Assembly (NCBI GenBank): GCA_944322095.1
Contig: CALUNU010000003.1
Location: forward strand, 1 to 64,000
Source: an uncultured Alloprevotella sp.
GTDB taxonomy: Bacteria; Bacteroidota; Bacteroidia; Bacteroidales; Bacteroidaceae
Length of the DNA: 64,000 nt
Direction: 5' to 3'
Both the position numbers and the translations under genes were made by a program. Each line of letters opens with the position of its first letter. Positions within the stretch are counted from its first letter, which is position 1. The notes below the pieces were generated by a model. The model did not search any database, was not told the DNA's origin, and saw only the letters and a list, made by a program, of their open reading frames with translations. Below are positions 32,554-41,976 of this stretch, in pieces.

Positions 32554-32626
32554 GCCGAAATAGCTCAGTTGGTAGAGCGATTCATTCGTAATGAATAGGT
32601 CGCCGGTTCGAGTCCGGCTTTCGGCT
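32554..32626 (+). tRNA. tRNA-Thr (CGU)
   Basis: Cloverleaf with acceptor GCCGAAA / TTTCGGC, D arm TAGCTCAGTTGGTAGAGC, anticodon stem ATTCA/TGAAT with loop TTCGTAA (anticodon CGT) and T arm GCCGGTTCGAGTCCGGC. CCA is not encoded. Confidence 0.96.
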
Positions 32627-32631
32627 CAAGG

Positions 32632-32681
32632 GAGCAAGTCCTTTTAGCATCGGAGATGCTGAAAGGACTTGCTCTTTTTTT
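32632..32681 (+). terminator. tRNA-Thr terminator
   Basis: 20-bp stem with one wobble pair, left arm 32632-32651 and right arm 32655-32674, followed by a run of T. Confidence 0.92.
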
Positions 32682-32734
32682 GTTTCAGCGGGGCGGGCTG
32701 CGAAAAGCGAGGGTAGAGGTAGGGGTATAAAAAA

Positions 32735-32769
32735 GCCGCGGAGCTCCGTTGCTGTCGGAGCTCCGCGGC
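32735..32769 (-). terminator. Terminator of the dnaN-recN operon
   Basis: Perfect 14-bp stem GCCGCGGAGCTCCG / CGGAGCTCCGCGGC with a 7-nt loop; on the minus strand a T run follows. It lies 10 nt after the TPR gene stop. Confidence 0.9.
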
Positions 32770-32779
32770 GGGGAGAAAC

Positions 32780-34456
32780 TTATTCGTATTTTTTCAAGAA
32801 CACGTCGACGCTCGTGTCGCCCTGTGCCTTGGCTTTGTTCAGATATTCCAGCGCCTCCGTCTTTTTGCCCTGTTCGCCAAGGGCTATGCCGATGAGTTTG
32901 AGCGCGTCGGCATTTTCGGGCATCTTTTCCAATGCCTTTCGGGCGGCTGCTATGGCTTCTTCGTACATGCCAACTTCTACGTAGATGAGAGCTTCCTCCA
33001 CGCGGTAGATTACTTCGTTGGGGTTGAGGCCGATGGCCGTCTGTATGTCGTCGAGGGCCTGCTGGTACATGCGGCCTTGCAGCTCTGCCTGTTCGCGAAG
33101 ATAGTAGAAGTTGTCGTTTAAGTTTTTCGGGCCGATAATTTGTTCGTATTCGTTATAGTCGAACACAGCTTCGCGGAAGCGTGCGGCGCGTATGCGGCGT
33201 GTGGCACGTTCCAGGAAGTACTGGGCCGCCGTTTGCGTGTAGGGCTCGGGCAGGCGGTTGACGGCGCTGTCGAGCAGCGTGAGGACGCGGAGCGTGTCGG
33301 TGCCGGTCATTTCGAGCGCCATCGCGGCAGAGTAGAACGTTTCGGCCGAGGCGAGCTCGCTGCTGTTCACCTGCATGAAATCGTCGTACGACTCTTGGTA
33401 TTCCTTGTTGGCGAAACGGTAGCGGGCCCGCTGCATGAGGTAAAGAGGGGCGGGGTTCAGCGCATAGGCCTTGTCGACCTCTTCGATGGCTTTGGCTATG
33501 CTCCAATCCTTGTATGGTTGCTCGGAGCTGCTGTTCGCCCGGTTGAAAATGGTTTTCGAGAAAGCCAGATGGACTTCGTCCTTCTTCGTGCTCTTCTCCA
33601 AGGCCGTGGCGTAGTCTTGCTCGGCCAGGTCGTAGCGTCCGTGGTCGGCGTAGAAAGATGCCCGTTCGGCATAGATTTCCCCGTTGTCGGGGTAGATAGC
33701 CATGAAGTCGCCGATGGCTGTCAGGGTGAGCATGGAGTCGCGGTGCCCCAGCATATATATATAGGAGAGGGCGTCGCTCTCAGTTGCGGGCAGACCTTTG
33801 GGGATGGCTATGTCGCGCAGGTCGGCGTTGAAGACACTGGTTGTCGTAATCTCCAAACCATTGATGAAGCGGCTGTCGATGGCACAAGCTGTCGTCGCAT
33901 TTTTCCCGACGTTCTTCTGTACGACAGCCACAGCGCGGCCCGTGGCGTCGACGAGCGGGCAACCTACGTTTATGTCGGAGTTGGCGGCGCTGATGTCGTA
34001 ATAATTGTAGCCGTCGAACGGGGTGACGGCCGTCACATTGGCGTAAACAGGCTCTTGCTTCTTGCTGGTGGAATAATTGACCAGGTAAAGGGCATCGGCA
34101 TCGCCGGCCGGCGTTTCCGTGAGGGGAAGAAAGGTCGTTTCCTTCACGTCGACGCTGAATTTCACCAGGTCGTATGTGCTGTTGGCGCCGAGGATGCGCA
34201 GCACGGCGGCCTTTTTCCCCTTGTTGTTGATGACGTCGGCGCGCACGGCGTCCTTGAAGATGTGGTAGGGGGCCACCGCCGTGCCTTGTGCTGTGAGGTA
34301 GAAGCCGTAGCCCGATTGGAGCACGTTGCCCTCGGCGTCGTACGTGATGACGTTGACCACGGCCTTACGGTAGTCGTCGTCGGCCGTTGCAGCCGAAGGC
34401 AGCATGAGCCAGAGCAGCAGCCCCGAGAGAAACGCATGAATGGCAGATATTTTCAT
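32780..34456 (-). CDS. Secreted TPR protein with inactive trypsin-like domain
   Basis: 558 aa with a signal peptide (cleaved around SAATA-DDD). Residues ~30-205 resemble a trypsin-like protease: GFYLTAQGTAVAPYHIF holds the His position and STYDLVKFSVD the Asp position, but the serine motif GNSGGPL reads DINVGCPL, so the nucleophile is lost. Residues ~230-555 contain TPR-like repeats, clearest at the C-terminus (YEEAIAAARKALEKMPENAD). It is probably a periplasmic scaffold or ligand-binding protein. It starts 10 nt after recN and is the last gene of the operon. Confidence 0.75.
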   Translation of the reverse strand: MKISAIHAFLSGLLLWLMLPSAATADDDYRKAVVNVITYDAEGNVLQSGYGFYLTAQGTAVAPYHIFKDAVRADVINNKGKKAAVLRILGANSTYDLVKFSVDVKETTFLPLTETPAGDADALYLVNYSTSKKQEPVYANVTAVTPFDGYNYYDISAANSDINVGCPLVDATGRAVAVVQKNVGKNATTACAIDSRFINGLEITTTSVFNADLRDIAIPKGLPATESDALSYIYMLGHRDSMLTLTAIGDFMAIYPDNGEIYAERASFYADHGRYDLAEQDYATALEKSTKKDEVHLAFSKTIFNRANSSSEQPYKDWSIAKAIEEVDKAYALNPAPLYLMQRARYRFANKEYQESYDDFMQVNSSELASAETFYSAAMALEMTGTDTLRVLTLLDSAVNRLPEPYTQTAAQYFLERATRRIRAARFREAVFDYNEYEQIIGPKNLNDNFYYLREQAELQGRMYQQALDDIQTAIGLNPNEVIYRVEEALIYVEVGMYEEAIAAARKALEKMPENADALKLIGIALGEQGKKTEALEYLNKAKAQGDTSVDVFLKKYE

Positions 34457-34466
34457 AAAAGGTAGT

Positions 34467-36128
34467 TTAATGGATTTTCAATAGCGATTTGGCGTTGTTG
34501 ATGGCAGCCTCCGTCATTTCGGCTCCGCTCAGCATGTTGGCAATCTCGCGGATGCGCTCGTCGGGCGTGAGCCTGTCGATGTGGCTCGTCGTGCCCGTTT
34601 CGTCCTCCTGCTTGTAGACGCGGTAGTGGGTCGTGCCGAGCGCAGCGATTTGGGGCAGGTGGGTGATGCAAATGACCTGGCAGTTGCAAGCCATCTGTTG
34701 CATGACGTTGGCCATCTTCTCGGCCATCGTGCCCGAGACGCCGGTATCAATTTCGTCGAAGATGATGGTGGGCAGGTGCCGGCAGCGCGAGATAAGCGCT
34801 TTGAGCGAGAGCATCAGACGGGCAATTTCACCGCCGGAGGCAATTTGAGCCACGTTTTGCAGGGCGACGTTTTTGTTGGCAGAGAAGAGAAAGGTCACGG
34901 CGTCCATTCCCGAGGCTTCGGGGCGGTCTTTCGTGTCTATTTGGAGCGAGAGGCGAACGGCAGGCATCCCGAGGTGTTGCAGTTGCTGCGTAAGGCTGTC
35001 GGCAATTTCGGCGGCCGCCTTTTTACGCGCCGCGGTGAGGGCTTCGCCTGCGCGGGTGAGCCGTGCAAGCAGTTCGCCGGCCGTCTTTTCCTTTGCAGCC
35101 AGCAGTTCGTCCAGGTTTTCTATCGTGCTGAGCCGGTCGCGCAGCTCTTCCTGCGTTTGCAGCAGTTCGTCGATGCCGGCAGCATGGTGCTTTTTTTCCA
35201 GGTCGTAGATGGTTCCCAGGCGGGCATCTACGTAAGCCAGGCGTTCGGGGTTAAACTCAATGCGCTCTTGCTGGCGTTCCAGTTCGGCTGCGATGTCTTC
35301 CAGTTCGATGCAGACGCTCGACAGGCGTTCCGAGAGTTCCTCGGCAGGGGCAAACACGTGGCCGATGCCGCGAAGCGACTGGCAGCCTGCTTTCAGAGAA
35401 GCCAGCGGACTGTTTTCCTCGGCCGAGAAGGGAGCCGACGTGCGGAAGAGCGCCTCTTTTATTTCTTCTGCGTGGCTAAGCGTTTCCAGCTCCTCTTCCA
35501 GCTCTTCCTGTTCGCTCGGGTGCAGGTCGGCCTCGTCCAGGCGTTGCAGCTGGAAGCGCAGAAACTCCTCGTCGTTGCGGCTCTGCTCGGCCTTGGCTTT
35601 CAGTTCGTCCCATTCGGCCACGGCCCGGCGGTAGTCGTCGTAGAGGTGGCGATAGTCGTCGAGCTCCTTTGCGTCGCGGGCCACGGCGTCGAGCGTGTCG
35701 AGCAGGAACGTCTCGTGGTTGAGCAGCAGGTTCTGGTGTTGCGAGTGGATGTCGATCAAGTGGCTGCCGGCCTCTTTGAGTACAGCCACGGGCACGGGCG
35801 TGTCGTTGATGAATGCGCGGCTTTTTCCCCCGGTGTTCACCTCGCGGCGTACGATGCACTCGTGGCCGTCAAAGTCGATGTCGTTTTCCGAAAAGAAGGT
35901 TTCCAAATTCAGTCCGCCGGCATCGAATGTCGCTTCCACGCAACATTTCTGCGCTCCGGTCTTGATGGCCTTTGCGTCGGCCCGTTGTCCGAGCAGCAGG
36001 CCCAAAGCGCCCAGGATGATGCTCTTGCCGGCGCCCGTCTCGCCCGTGATGACGGAAAAGCCCTTCGAAAAGTCGATATCCAGCCGGCTTATGAGTGCGT
36101 AATTGCTGATATGCAGGTGTTGAAGCAT
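34467..36128 (-). CDS. recN: DNA repair protein RecN
   Basis: SMC-like ATPase for recombinational double-strand-break repair. 553 aa. Walker A is GETGAGKSIILGAL near 30; the central ~170-370 region is coiled coil, and the C-terminal ATPase half has ASGGEIARLMLSLKAL (signature), TIIFDEIDTGVSG (Walker B) and VICITHLPQIAAL. All elements are intact. Cotranscribed downstream of the DUF4835 gene. Confidence 0.97.
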   Translation of the reverse strand: MLQHLHISNYALISRLDIDFSKGFSVITGETGAGKSIILGALGLLLGQRADAKAIKTGAQKCCVEATFDAGGLNLETFFSENDIDFDGHECIVRREVNTGGKSRAFINDTPVPVAVLKEAGSHLIDIHSQHQNLLLNHETFLLDTLDAVARDAKELDDYRHLYDDYRRAVAEWDELKAKAEQSRNDEEFLRFQLQRLDEADLHPSEQEELEEELETLSHAEEIKEALFRTSAPFSAEENSPLASLKAGCQSLRGIGHVFAPAEELSERLSSVCIELEDIAAELERQQERIEFNPERLAYVDARLGTIYDLEKKHHAAGIDELLQTQEELRDRLSTIENLDELLAAKEKTAGELLARLTRAGEALTAARKKAAAEIADSLTQQLQHLGMPAVRLSLQIDTKDRPEASGMDAVTFLFSANKNVALQNVAQIASGGEIARLMLSLKALISRCRHLPTIIFDEIDTGVSGTMAEKMANVMQQMACNCQVICITHLPQIAALGTTHYRVYKQEDETGTTSHIDRLTPDERIREIANMLSGAEMTEAAINNAKSLLKIH

Positions 36129-36141
36129 TCTTTGAAATTTC

Positions 36142-37047
36142 TTATTCCTTGATCTTGTTCCAGTTGGCCCTCTGCGAGGGGTTTATGGTCGAGAAAGTTT
36201 CGTAGATGTCCTCCTTTTCTTTGGCCGTTCCCTTTCCTTTATAAATATTGACGATTTCGTCGCGCTTATATTCCGAGAACAGTTGGGGCCATGCGCTCAT
36301 CGATTTGTTTTCGCGTGCCTGTTTGAGCAGGCCGACGGCTTCTGTGATGGCAGCGCGCCCGCGGTCGGCGTTTTCGGCCATGATGTCCATCCCTTCGCGG
36401 TAGTATTTATATTGCATCTGGCGGAACGGCTCCATGCCGCCGTCCATCAGGTCGGTGATGAGGGCGTAGCGGTTGCGGCTGTCCTCAAAGGCTTTCCAGC
36501 CTTTCGACGTCAGGCTCTGCGCATTGTTGGTGATGGTGAGCGCCGTCTGCAACGCTTCCGTTCCTCCGAGCGGGGCCATCGTGTCAAGGTCCATGCCGAT
36601 GATGAGATAGACGTAGTAGGCAATGACGGCCGTCAGTTCGTTGTCGACCACGTCGGGGCGGAAGTCCAGCTGGTCAAACTCCTGGTACGTAAAAGAGAAG
36701 TCGCGGTCGTTCTGGCTGAACACCGTTGTGGTGTACGAGGCGTTGTAGACGGGGCGCGTGCTCTGCACCATCAGGGTGCAGTCCAGCTTGTTTTCGCTCT
36801 CGTTGTAGCTGTTTACGGTGATGGCGAACGAGCAGCTGATGCGTTCGTTCTTCTGGTATTGCTGGTTGGTCCATTGGCGGTCGTTGATGAACTGCGTCAG
36901 GTTCGTTTCCAGGCTTTCGAAGATGCTTGTGTTCGTTCCCTGCACCTTTTCGTGGTTCACCGTGACGCGGGCGTCGAGTTCCTGTGCTTGCAGGGGGAGG
37001 GCAGCGGCGGCCAGGGCGCAGAGCGTCAGGAGTTGAAGAGTTCGCAT
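36142..37047 (-). CDS. DUF4835 family secreted protein
   Basis: 301-aa exported protein with signal peptide (MRTLQLLTLCALAAAALPLQ) and the characteristic start of the mature part, ELDARVTVNHEKVQGTN. It belongs to the Bacteroidota-specific DUF4835 family, conserved between coaBC and recN; its function is unknown. The start at 37047 overlaps the coaBC end by 22 nt. The longer open frame running upstream inside coaBC is not coding. Confidence 0.9.
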   Translation of the reverse strand: MRTLQLLTLCALAAAALPLQAQELDARVTVNHEKVQGTNTSIFESLETNLTQFINDRQWTNQQYQKNERISCSFAITVNSYNESENKLDCTLMVQSTRPVYNASYTTTVFSQNDRDFSFTYQEFDQLDFRPDVVDNELTAVIAYYVYLIIGMDLDTMAPLGGTEALQTALTITNNAQSLTSKGWKAFEDSRNRYALITDLMDGGMEPFRQMQYKYYREGMDIMAENADRGRAAITEAVGLLKQARENKSMSAWPQLFSEYKRDEIVNIYKGKGTAKEKEDIYETFSTINPSQRANWNKIKE

Positions 37048-38225
37048 AGGTTGTCGACGATGTCGCGGGCCACCTCGGTCTTGGGCTTCAGCGGGAAGGC
37101 CTTTTCCTCGTTCCGCGTGATGATGTTGATTTTGTTGGTGTCGTGCATGAAGCCGGCCCCCGGGTCGTTTAGTGAGTTGAGCACGATGAAGTCGAAGTTT
37201 TTGCGCAGCAGTTTGTCGCGTGCGTTGCTCCGTTCGTTGTCGGTTTCCAGGGCGAAGCCGGCGATGTGCTGCCCCGGCCGCTTCATTTCGCCCAGAGCCG
37301 CGGCGATGTCGCGCGTCGGCACGAGGCGGAGGTCGAGGCTGTGGCCCCGGCGCTTTATTTTCGATGCGGCTGTGGCTTCCACCGTAAAGTCGGCCACGGC
37401 GGCGCAAAGTATGGCGGCATCGGCATCGGGGAAGAGGCGGGTGGCAGCTTCGAACATCTCGGCGGCGCTTTCCACGTCGGTGCGCCGTATCGCGGGATGG
37501 CGCGCGGTGAGCCGCACGGGACCGCACACGAGCTCCACCTGCGCCCCGCGCGCGGCACACTCCTCGGCCAGCGCCAGCCCCATCTTGCCGCTCGAAAAGT
37601 TGCCGATGAAGCGCACCGGGTCGATGCGTTCGTAGGTGGGGCCGGCCGTGATGAGTATGCGCTTGCCGGCCAGGTCTTGCCCTTTGTCGAAGAAGGCGTC
37701 CAGGGCCTGCACGATGTTTTCGGGTTCCTCCATGCGCCCTTTGCCCACCAGGTGGCTGGCCAGTTCGCCCGACGCGGGTTCGATAATGATGTTGCCGTAC
37801 GAGCGGAGCTTGTCGAGGTTGGCCCGGGTTGAGGGGTGGGCATACATGTCGAGGTCCATGGCGGGAGCCACGAAGACCGGGGCTTTCATGGACAGATAAG
37901 TCGTGACGAGCATGTTGTCGGCGATGCCGTTGGCCATTTTCCCGATGGTCGATGCCGTGGCGGGGGCCACAATCATGGCGTCGGCCCAGCGGCCCAGGTC
38001 GACGTGGCTGTGCCACGAGCCGTCGCGCCGGGAGAAAAACTCGCTCACCACGGGTTTCGACGTGAGCGTGGAGAGCGTGACGGGTGCGATGAACTCTTTC
38101 CCGGCAGGCGTGATGACCACCTGCACCTCGGCGCCGGCCTTGATGAGCAGGCGCACTAGGATGCAGGCCTTATAGGCGGCGATGCTGCCGCAGATGCCCA
38201 GAACGATGTGTTTACCTTGCAGCAT
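37026..38225 (-). CDS. coaBC: Phosphopantothenoylcysteine decarboxylase / phosphopantothenate-cysteine ligase
   Basis: Bifunctional enzyme of coenzyme A synthesis. 399 aa. The CoaC flavoprotein half begins GKHIVLGICGSIAAYKACIL and shows the substrate Asn region PAMDLDMYAHP. The CoaB half begins near 190 with RILITAGPTYERIDPVRFIG and has SSGKMGLALAEE and KFDFIV-type lysine region as KNFDFIVLNSLND. Both halves are complete. Confidence 0.96.
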   Translation of the reverse strand: MLQGKHIVLGICGSIAAYKACILVRLLIKAGAEVQVVITPAGKEFIAPVTLSTLTSKPVVSEFFSRRDGSWHSHVDLGRWADAMIVAPATASTIGKMANGIADNMLVTTYLSMKAPVFVAPAMDLDMYAHPSTRANLDKLRSYGNIIIEPASGELASHLVGKGRMEEPENIVQALDAFFDKGQDLAGKRILITAGPTYERIDPVRFIGNFSSGKMGLALAEECAARGAQVELVCGPVRLTARHPAIRRTDVESAAEMFEAATRLFPDADAAILCAAVADFTVEATAASKIKRRGHSLDLRLVPTRDIAAALGEMKRPGQHIAGFALETDNERSNARDKLLRKNFDFIVLNSLNDPGAGFMHDTNKINIITRNEEKAFPLKPKTEVARDIVDNLCELFNS

Positions 38226-38243
38226 TGAGTGGTGAGTTGGGGG

Positions 38244-39011
38244 TTACAGGCCAGCTTTCAGGCGGATGCTCATGAAGGCCTGCTTGGTGTTTTGCGGAAA
38301 GTCGCCTTGCATAATCCAGCTCAGGTAGCCGGGGTCGCGGCGCAGCACGTCGACGACGTGTTTCCCCTTGTATTTCCCGAAATTGATGGTTTCGACGCCC
38401 TGTTCGTCGTAGACGATGCGGCCGGCCAGGTCCACGTTGTTGTTGCGCCGCGAGAAGTCGGACAGAAAGGCGACGTCGTTTTTCAGCGTATCGTCGTATT
38501 TGTCGAGCTGCGCTTGCAGTATCTCGTACGTGGCGCGGGTGTCGGCCATGGCGGTGTGGGCGTTTTCCAGTGTTTTGCCGCAGTAGAAGCGGTAGGCGGC
38601 CGCGAGGGTGCGCTTTTCCATCTTGTGGTAGATGTTCTGCACGTCGACGAAGCGGCAGTTGCTCACGTCGAAGTCGACCCCGGCGCGGATGAACTCTTCC
38701 ACGAGCAGGGGGATGTCGAAGTGGTTGGAGTTGAATCCCGCGATGTCGCAGCCCCGGAAGATGGCGGCCAGCGAGGCGGCCTTTTCCTTGAAGGTGGGGC
38801 ATTGGGCCACGTCCTCGTCCTTGATGCCGTTCACGGCGGAGGCTTCGGCCGAGATGGGTATGCCCGGGTTGAAGCGCAGCGTTTGCGACTCTTCGTTGCC
38901 GTTGGGGTAAATTTTCAGGAAGCAGAGCTCCACGATGCGGTCGCGGGCTATGTTGAGGCCGGTGGCCTCGATGTCGAAGAACACGATGGGGCGCGTCAGA
39001 TGCAGCTTCAT
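38244..39011 (-). CDS. DnaQ-like 3'-5' exonuclease
   Basis: 255-aa DEDDh exonuclease, resembling the proofreading epsilon subunit of DNA polymerase III. Motifs: Exo I FFDIEATGL, Exo II GFNSNHFDIPLLVEEF, Exo III HTAMADTRATYEIL with the catalytic His. A C-terminal ~60-residue region (INFGKYKGKHVVDVLRRDPG...) resembles the small domain of exonuclease-type proteins found in this family. It lies 10 nt after dnaN, which fits a replication or proofreading role. Confidence 0.92.
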   Translation of the reverse strand: MKLHLTRPIVFFDIEATGLNIARDRIVELCFLKIYPNGNEESQTLRFNPGIPISAEASAVNGIKDEDVAQCPTFKEKAASLAAIFRGCDIAGFNSNHFDIPLLVEEFIRAGVDFDVSNCRFVDVQNIYHKMEKRTLAAAYRFYCGKTLENAHTAMADTRATYEILQAQLDKYDDTLKNDVAFLSDFSRRNNNVDLAGRIVYDEQGVETINFGKYKGKHVVDVLRRDPGYLSWIMQGDFPQNTKQAFMSIRLKAGL

Positions 39012-39021
39012 ATGTCTTCGT

Positions 39022-40143
39022 TTAGTCGTTGAGCATCATGGGCATGAGCAGCATCAGCACCTTGTCGTCCTCGTCCTGCTCCGTCGGCACGATGACGCCC
39101 GCGCGGCTCCCGTCGGCCAGCTTGATGCTCACCTCCTCGCTTTCCAGATTGTTGAGCAACTCCGTGAGATAGCTGCCGTTGAACCCGATGTTCAGCGTGT
39201 CGCCGGAGTAGTCGCAGAGCAACACTTCCTCGGCCGACATGGAGAAGTCGATGTCTTGGCTCGAAATGGTGATTTTCCCGGCGTCGAGGTGGAGCCTTAC
39301 CAGCGGGCTGCTGGCGCTTGAGAAAATCATGACGCGGCGCAGGGCGCTGATGAAGGCCGCCCGGTTGATGGTGGCGCAATTGGGGTTGTCTTGCGGGATA
39401 ACGCTGTTGTAGTTGGGGTAGCGGCCCTCGATGAGGCGGCAGTTCATGGTGTAGCCAGCCGTTTCCATCACGGCGTTGCGCTGGTTGAAGCGGATGACGG
39501 CGTCGCCCTCTTCCTTCGGCAGGATGTTTTTCAGCAGGTTGGCGGGTTTCTTGGGCAGGATGAACGAGCCGGGACGGGCGCCGCCCAGCTTTTGCTTGGT
39601 GCATGCCAGCTTATGGCCGTCGCTGGCCACGATGCCGAGCTCCTGCTCCTGGATGTCGAAGAAGATGCCGTTCATCACGGGGCGCAGCATGTCGTCGGCC
39701 GTGGCAAAGAGGGCGCGGTTGACGCCCGTGTAGAGCTGCACCGTGTCGATGGTGAGCGACGACACCTCGCCGTCCATGGCGGGGGGCACGGGATATTCGT
39801 CGGCCCTTTGGGCCATGAAGTTGTATTTGCCGTTGACGTAGGCCACGGTGATTTCCAGGCTCTGTTCGTTCACAAAGAATTCGAGCGGCTGCTCGGGTAT
39901 TTCCTTGATGGCGTCCTGTATGGTCTTGGCGTTGACGGCAAACGTGATGTCGGCGTCGCTTTCGACGAGTTCCACCCACGTGGTGAGCGTTGTCTCGTTG
40001 TCCGAAGCTGTCAGCGTGAGGCGGTTGCCCTGGATGTTAAAGAGGAAACTGTCCAGAATGGGCAGGTTGTTCTTCGACGAAATGACGCGTCCGATGGCTT
40101 GCAGACGGGCCGAGAGCACGGAGCTGGATATTACAAATTTCAT
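39022..40143 (-). CDS. dnaN: DNA polymerase III beta subunit (sliding clamp)
   Basis: Ring-shaped processivity clamp. 373 aa from the ATG at 40143 (MKFVISSSVLSARLQAIGRV); the open frame upstream spans the promoter and is not used. Three clamp domains are evident, and the C-terminus ends MLLMPMMLND in place of the usual PMR(L). The promoter lies at 40215-40245 and overlaps a palindrome. First gene of the operon dnaN-exonuclease-coaBC-DUF4835-recN-TPR. Confidence 0.97.
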   Translation of the reverse strand: MKFVISSSVLSARLQAIGRVISSKNNLPILDSFLFNIQGNRLTLTASDNETTLTTWVELVESDADITFAVNAKTIQDAIKEIPEQPLEFFVNEQSLEITVAYVNGKYNFMAQRADEYPVPPAMDGEVSSLTIDTVQLYTGVNRALFATADDMLRPVMNGIFFDIQEQELGIVASDGHKLACTKQKLGGARPGSFILPKKPANLLKNILPKEEGDAVIRFNQRNAVMETAGYTMNCRLIEGRYPNYNSVIPQDNPNCATINRAAFISALRRVMIFSSASSPLVRLHLDAGKITISSQDIDFSMSAEEVLLCDYSGDTLNIGFNGSYLTELLNNLESEEVSIKLADGSRAGVIVPTEQDEDDKVLMLLMPMMLND

Positions 40144-40214
40144 GTTGGGTGTAGTATTTGTTTGTTCGTTTCTATTCCGAATGGATGGGCCGTGCCTATA
40201 TATAAATAGGCGTA

Positions 40215-40245
40215 CAAAGATAGCGAAAGGCTCGGACAAAGCAAG
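40215..40245 (-). promoter_or_regulatory. dnaN promoter
   Basis: The minus strand has TATCTTTG at 40215-40222 and CTTG 19 nt upstream at 40242-40245, which falls inside the palindrome arm. Confidence 0.75.
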
Positions 40246-40278
40246 AGAAAGCTCGCTTTTTCTTGCTTTGTCCGAGCC
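40229..40278. repeat. Palindrome overlapping the dnaN promoter
   Basis: 24-nt arms (40229-40252 and 40255-40278) with one mismatch and a 2-nt centre. The core is GAAAGC-TC-GCTTTTTC. On the minus strand the element reads GCGGCTCGG...AAAGCGAGCTTT...CGCTATCTTTG, the same order as at lptF. Confidence 0.9.
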
Positions 40279-40600
40279 GCATCCTGTCTTGGCGGAGCAA
40301 AGATGAGCGAAAGGCGAGGGACGGGCGCTTGTTTTTCCAAAAAATTGCGACAGTCCTCAGGGTGCGAAATAGAGCGGCGCGGCCGTGTTTTAGCCCCGGG
40401 AGACCGAAAATGCAGGCAGACGCGTTGTGCTTTTTTAATCTTTTTGTTGGCTGCATGGGCGGCTTCCTTTTCTCTTTGTGCCACGGCTGTCCGCCTTTCT
40501 TCGCTCTTTTGTTCGCAAAGGCCCGAATGATCGCAGCCGAAGCAGCCCGCCATTCGCTTAAAAAGCGCGATTTTTGGCGCATAAATGCCAAGTGGAGGTT

Positions 40601-40705
40601 GCAAAAATAGGCCAAAAATACTCCAAAAACTGGCCTTGGATGAGCAACAACATCCCATGGATCCGCGACAACAGGCCGTGCTGTCGCCGATCCATGGGAT
40701 GTTGT
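40601..40705. repeat. CATGGGATG-type repeat block, copy 2, with long hairpin
   Basis: The leader module GCAAAAATAGGCCAAAAATA... (40601-40645) matches the module at 6337-6380. It is followed by an inverted repeat with 24-nt arms, 40647-40670 and 40682-40705, one mismatch and an 11-nt loop; the outer part is ACAACATCCCATGGATC. Confidence 0.8.
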
Positions 40706-41968
40706 GGTCAATCGATGGGCTTGGTCGGTTTTTCCGACGCAATTTTCTGTCGGAATGTCGCTGTATGCAATCGGTCAGGCCGGGGCTGTGTCCGTGGCCT
40801 TTCACGGAGTTAAAAAATGTAACGCCACCCGCACGGCGGACGGAGTGGGAGACCGGGAATGAAGCGGCAGCCCGCTGTGCGCAGCCTCCGTCTTTCTGCC
40901 CGTATGCCTTGTTTTTGTCCCGGATAATTAAAAAGCTGTATATGATTGATACACAGAATAGAATTGAAGAGTGCGAGATTTTAGATAACGATTTGGCGAC
41001 TTTCAAAACGCTCTGGTCTACTGCGGTTTACTTCATAGCTTCAAACAATTCTTTTGTACATGCAAGGATGCATTTTTTATCCCATAGAATCAAATCATTA
41101 CGGATTTTTTATGGTTTTTGCTGTTGTCCTATTTTGGAAACGGTTTCCAGCTTGATGAGCGCGAGCTCATTTCGCAAACGGCACAAGCAAAGAAAAGCAC
41201 ATGACGACCATAATGTCATAAGTGACATTGCCATCGTCGTAGGCACTTCTTTTTTATGAGCTTGTGCTGAACGGCGGGAACCATCTTGTCATTTTTTTCT
41301 TTTTCGCTTCCGTTGTCAGCCGATAATGTCGCCGGATGCAGGTCATGGCGAGCGTACTATTTCCGTCTGTCACGTGTTTTCTATCTTCAAACCGTCTTTC
41401 TCAGTCGTTGCCAGATGGAGCGATGGCAGAAAAGACCGTTTTCAGACAAATGCACCGGAGCCTCCCCACGACCGCAAGCCATGTTCGCATGACAATGACG
41501 GTAGCGGGACTTCCGTCACGGCGGCAGGAAAGAGGCGCTTTCCCTTTGTCCGCTGCGTCGCCCTTTCGATTTTCCAGCGGCGCGTTGCGTCACCCCACAC
41601 ACTTTATTTCTTTTCCTTTCCGCCTCTCCACATGTATGACAATGTTCCTATGCCGCCATTTCAGACGACATCGGTGGTCATTTACGTTGCAGGGCAAAGG
41701 TAACGACGGGATTAGGAACAGAAATTTTTCTGGGAAAAATCTCTACACTTCGCAGGTTTAGAAAGTATTTTCACCGAAAATCCGATATTAAAATAGGAAT
41801 ATATTAGAAATAAGCTACTTATGAGCTTTTCTCATAGAACTAGGTAATGACTTGGCAACGGTCACAAATTCTGCGACTTGCGGTATGTTTCTGTCAAACA
41901 ACTCTTAGTTTGTTTACAAAATTAGTACTTTCTTTTGAAAAACGAGCAATGTACCAAATAAAATTTTG

Positions 41969-41976
41969 TAATTTTG
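41969..41976 (+). promoter_or_regulatory. -7 box of the accessory operon
   Basis: TAATTTTG 27 nt before the XRE gene. Upstream, 41896-41923 carries AAACAACT...AGTTTGTTT, an imperfect inverted repeat that could be an operator for the XRE protein. No clear -33 TTTG is seen. Confidence 0.5.

Noticed and set aside
40601..40705. CRISPR array
   Set aside because: Repeat units are few, partly inverted, irregularly spaced and without unique spacers; no cas genes occur in the window.
40585..41259. 224-codon plus-strand frame upstream of the accessory cassette
   Set aside because: It reads through the hairpin repeat and a composition boundary; no domain or ribosome-binding context is visible.
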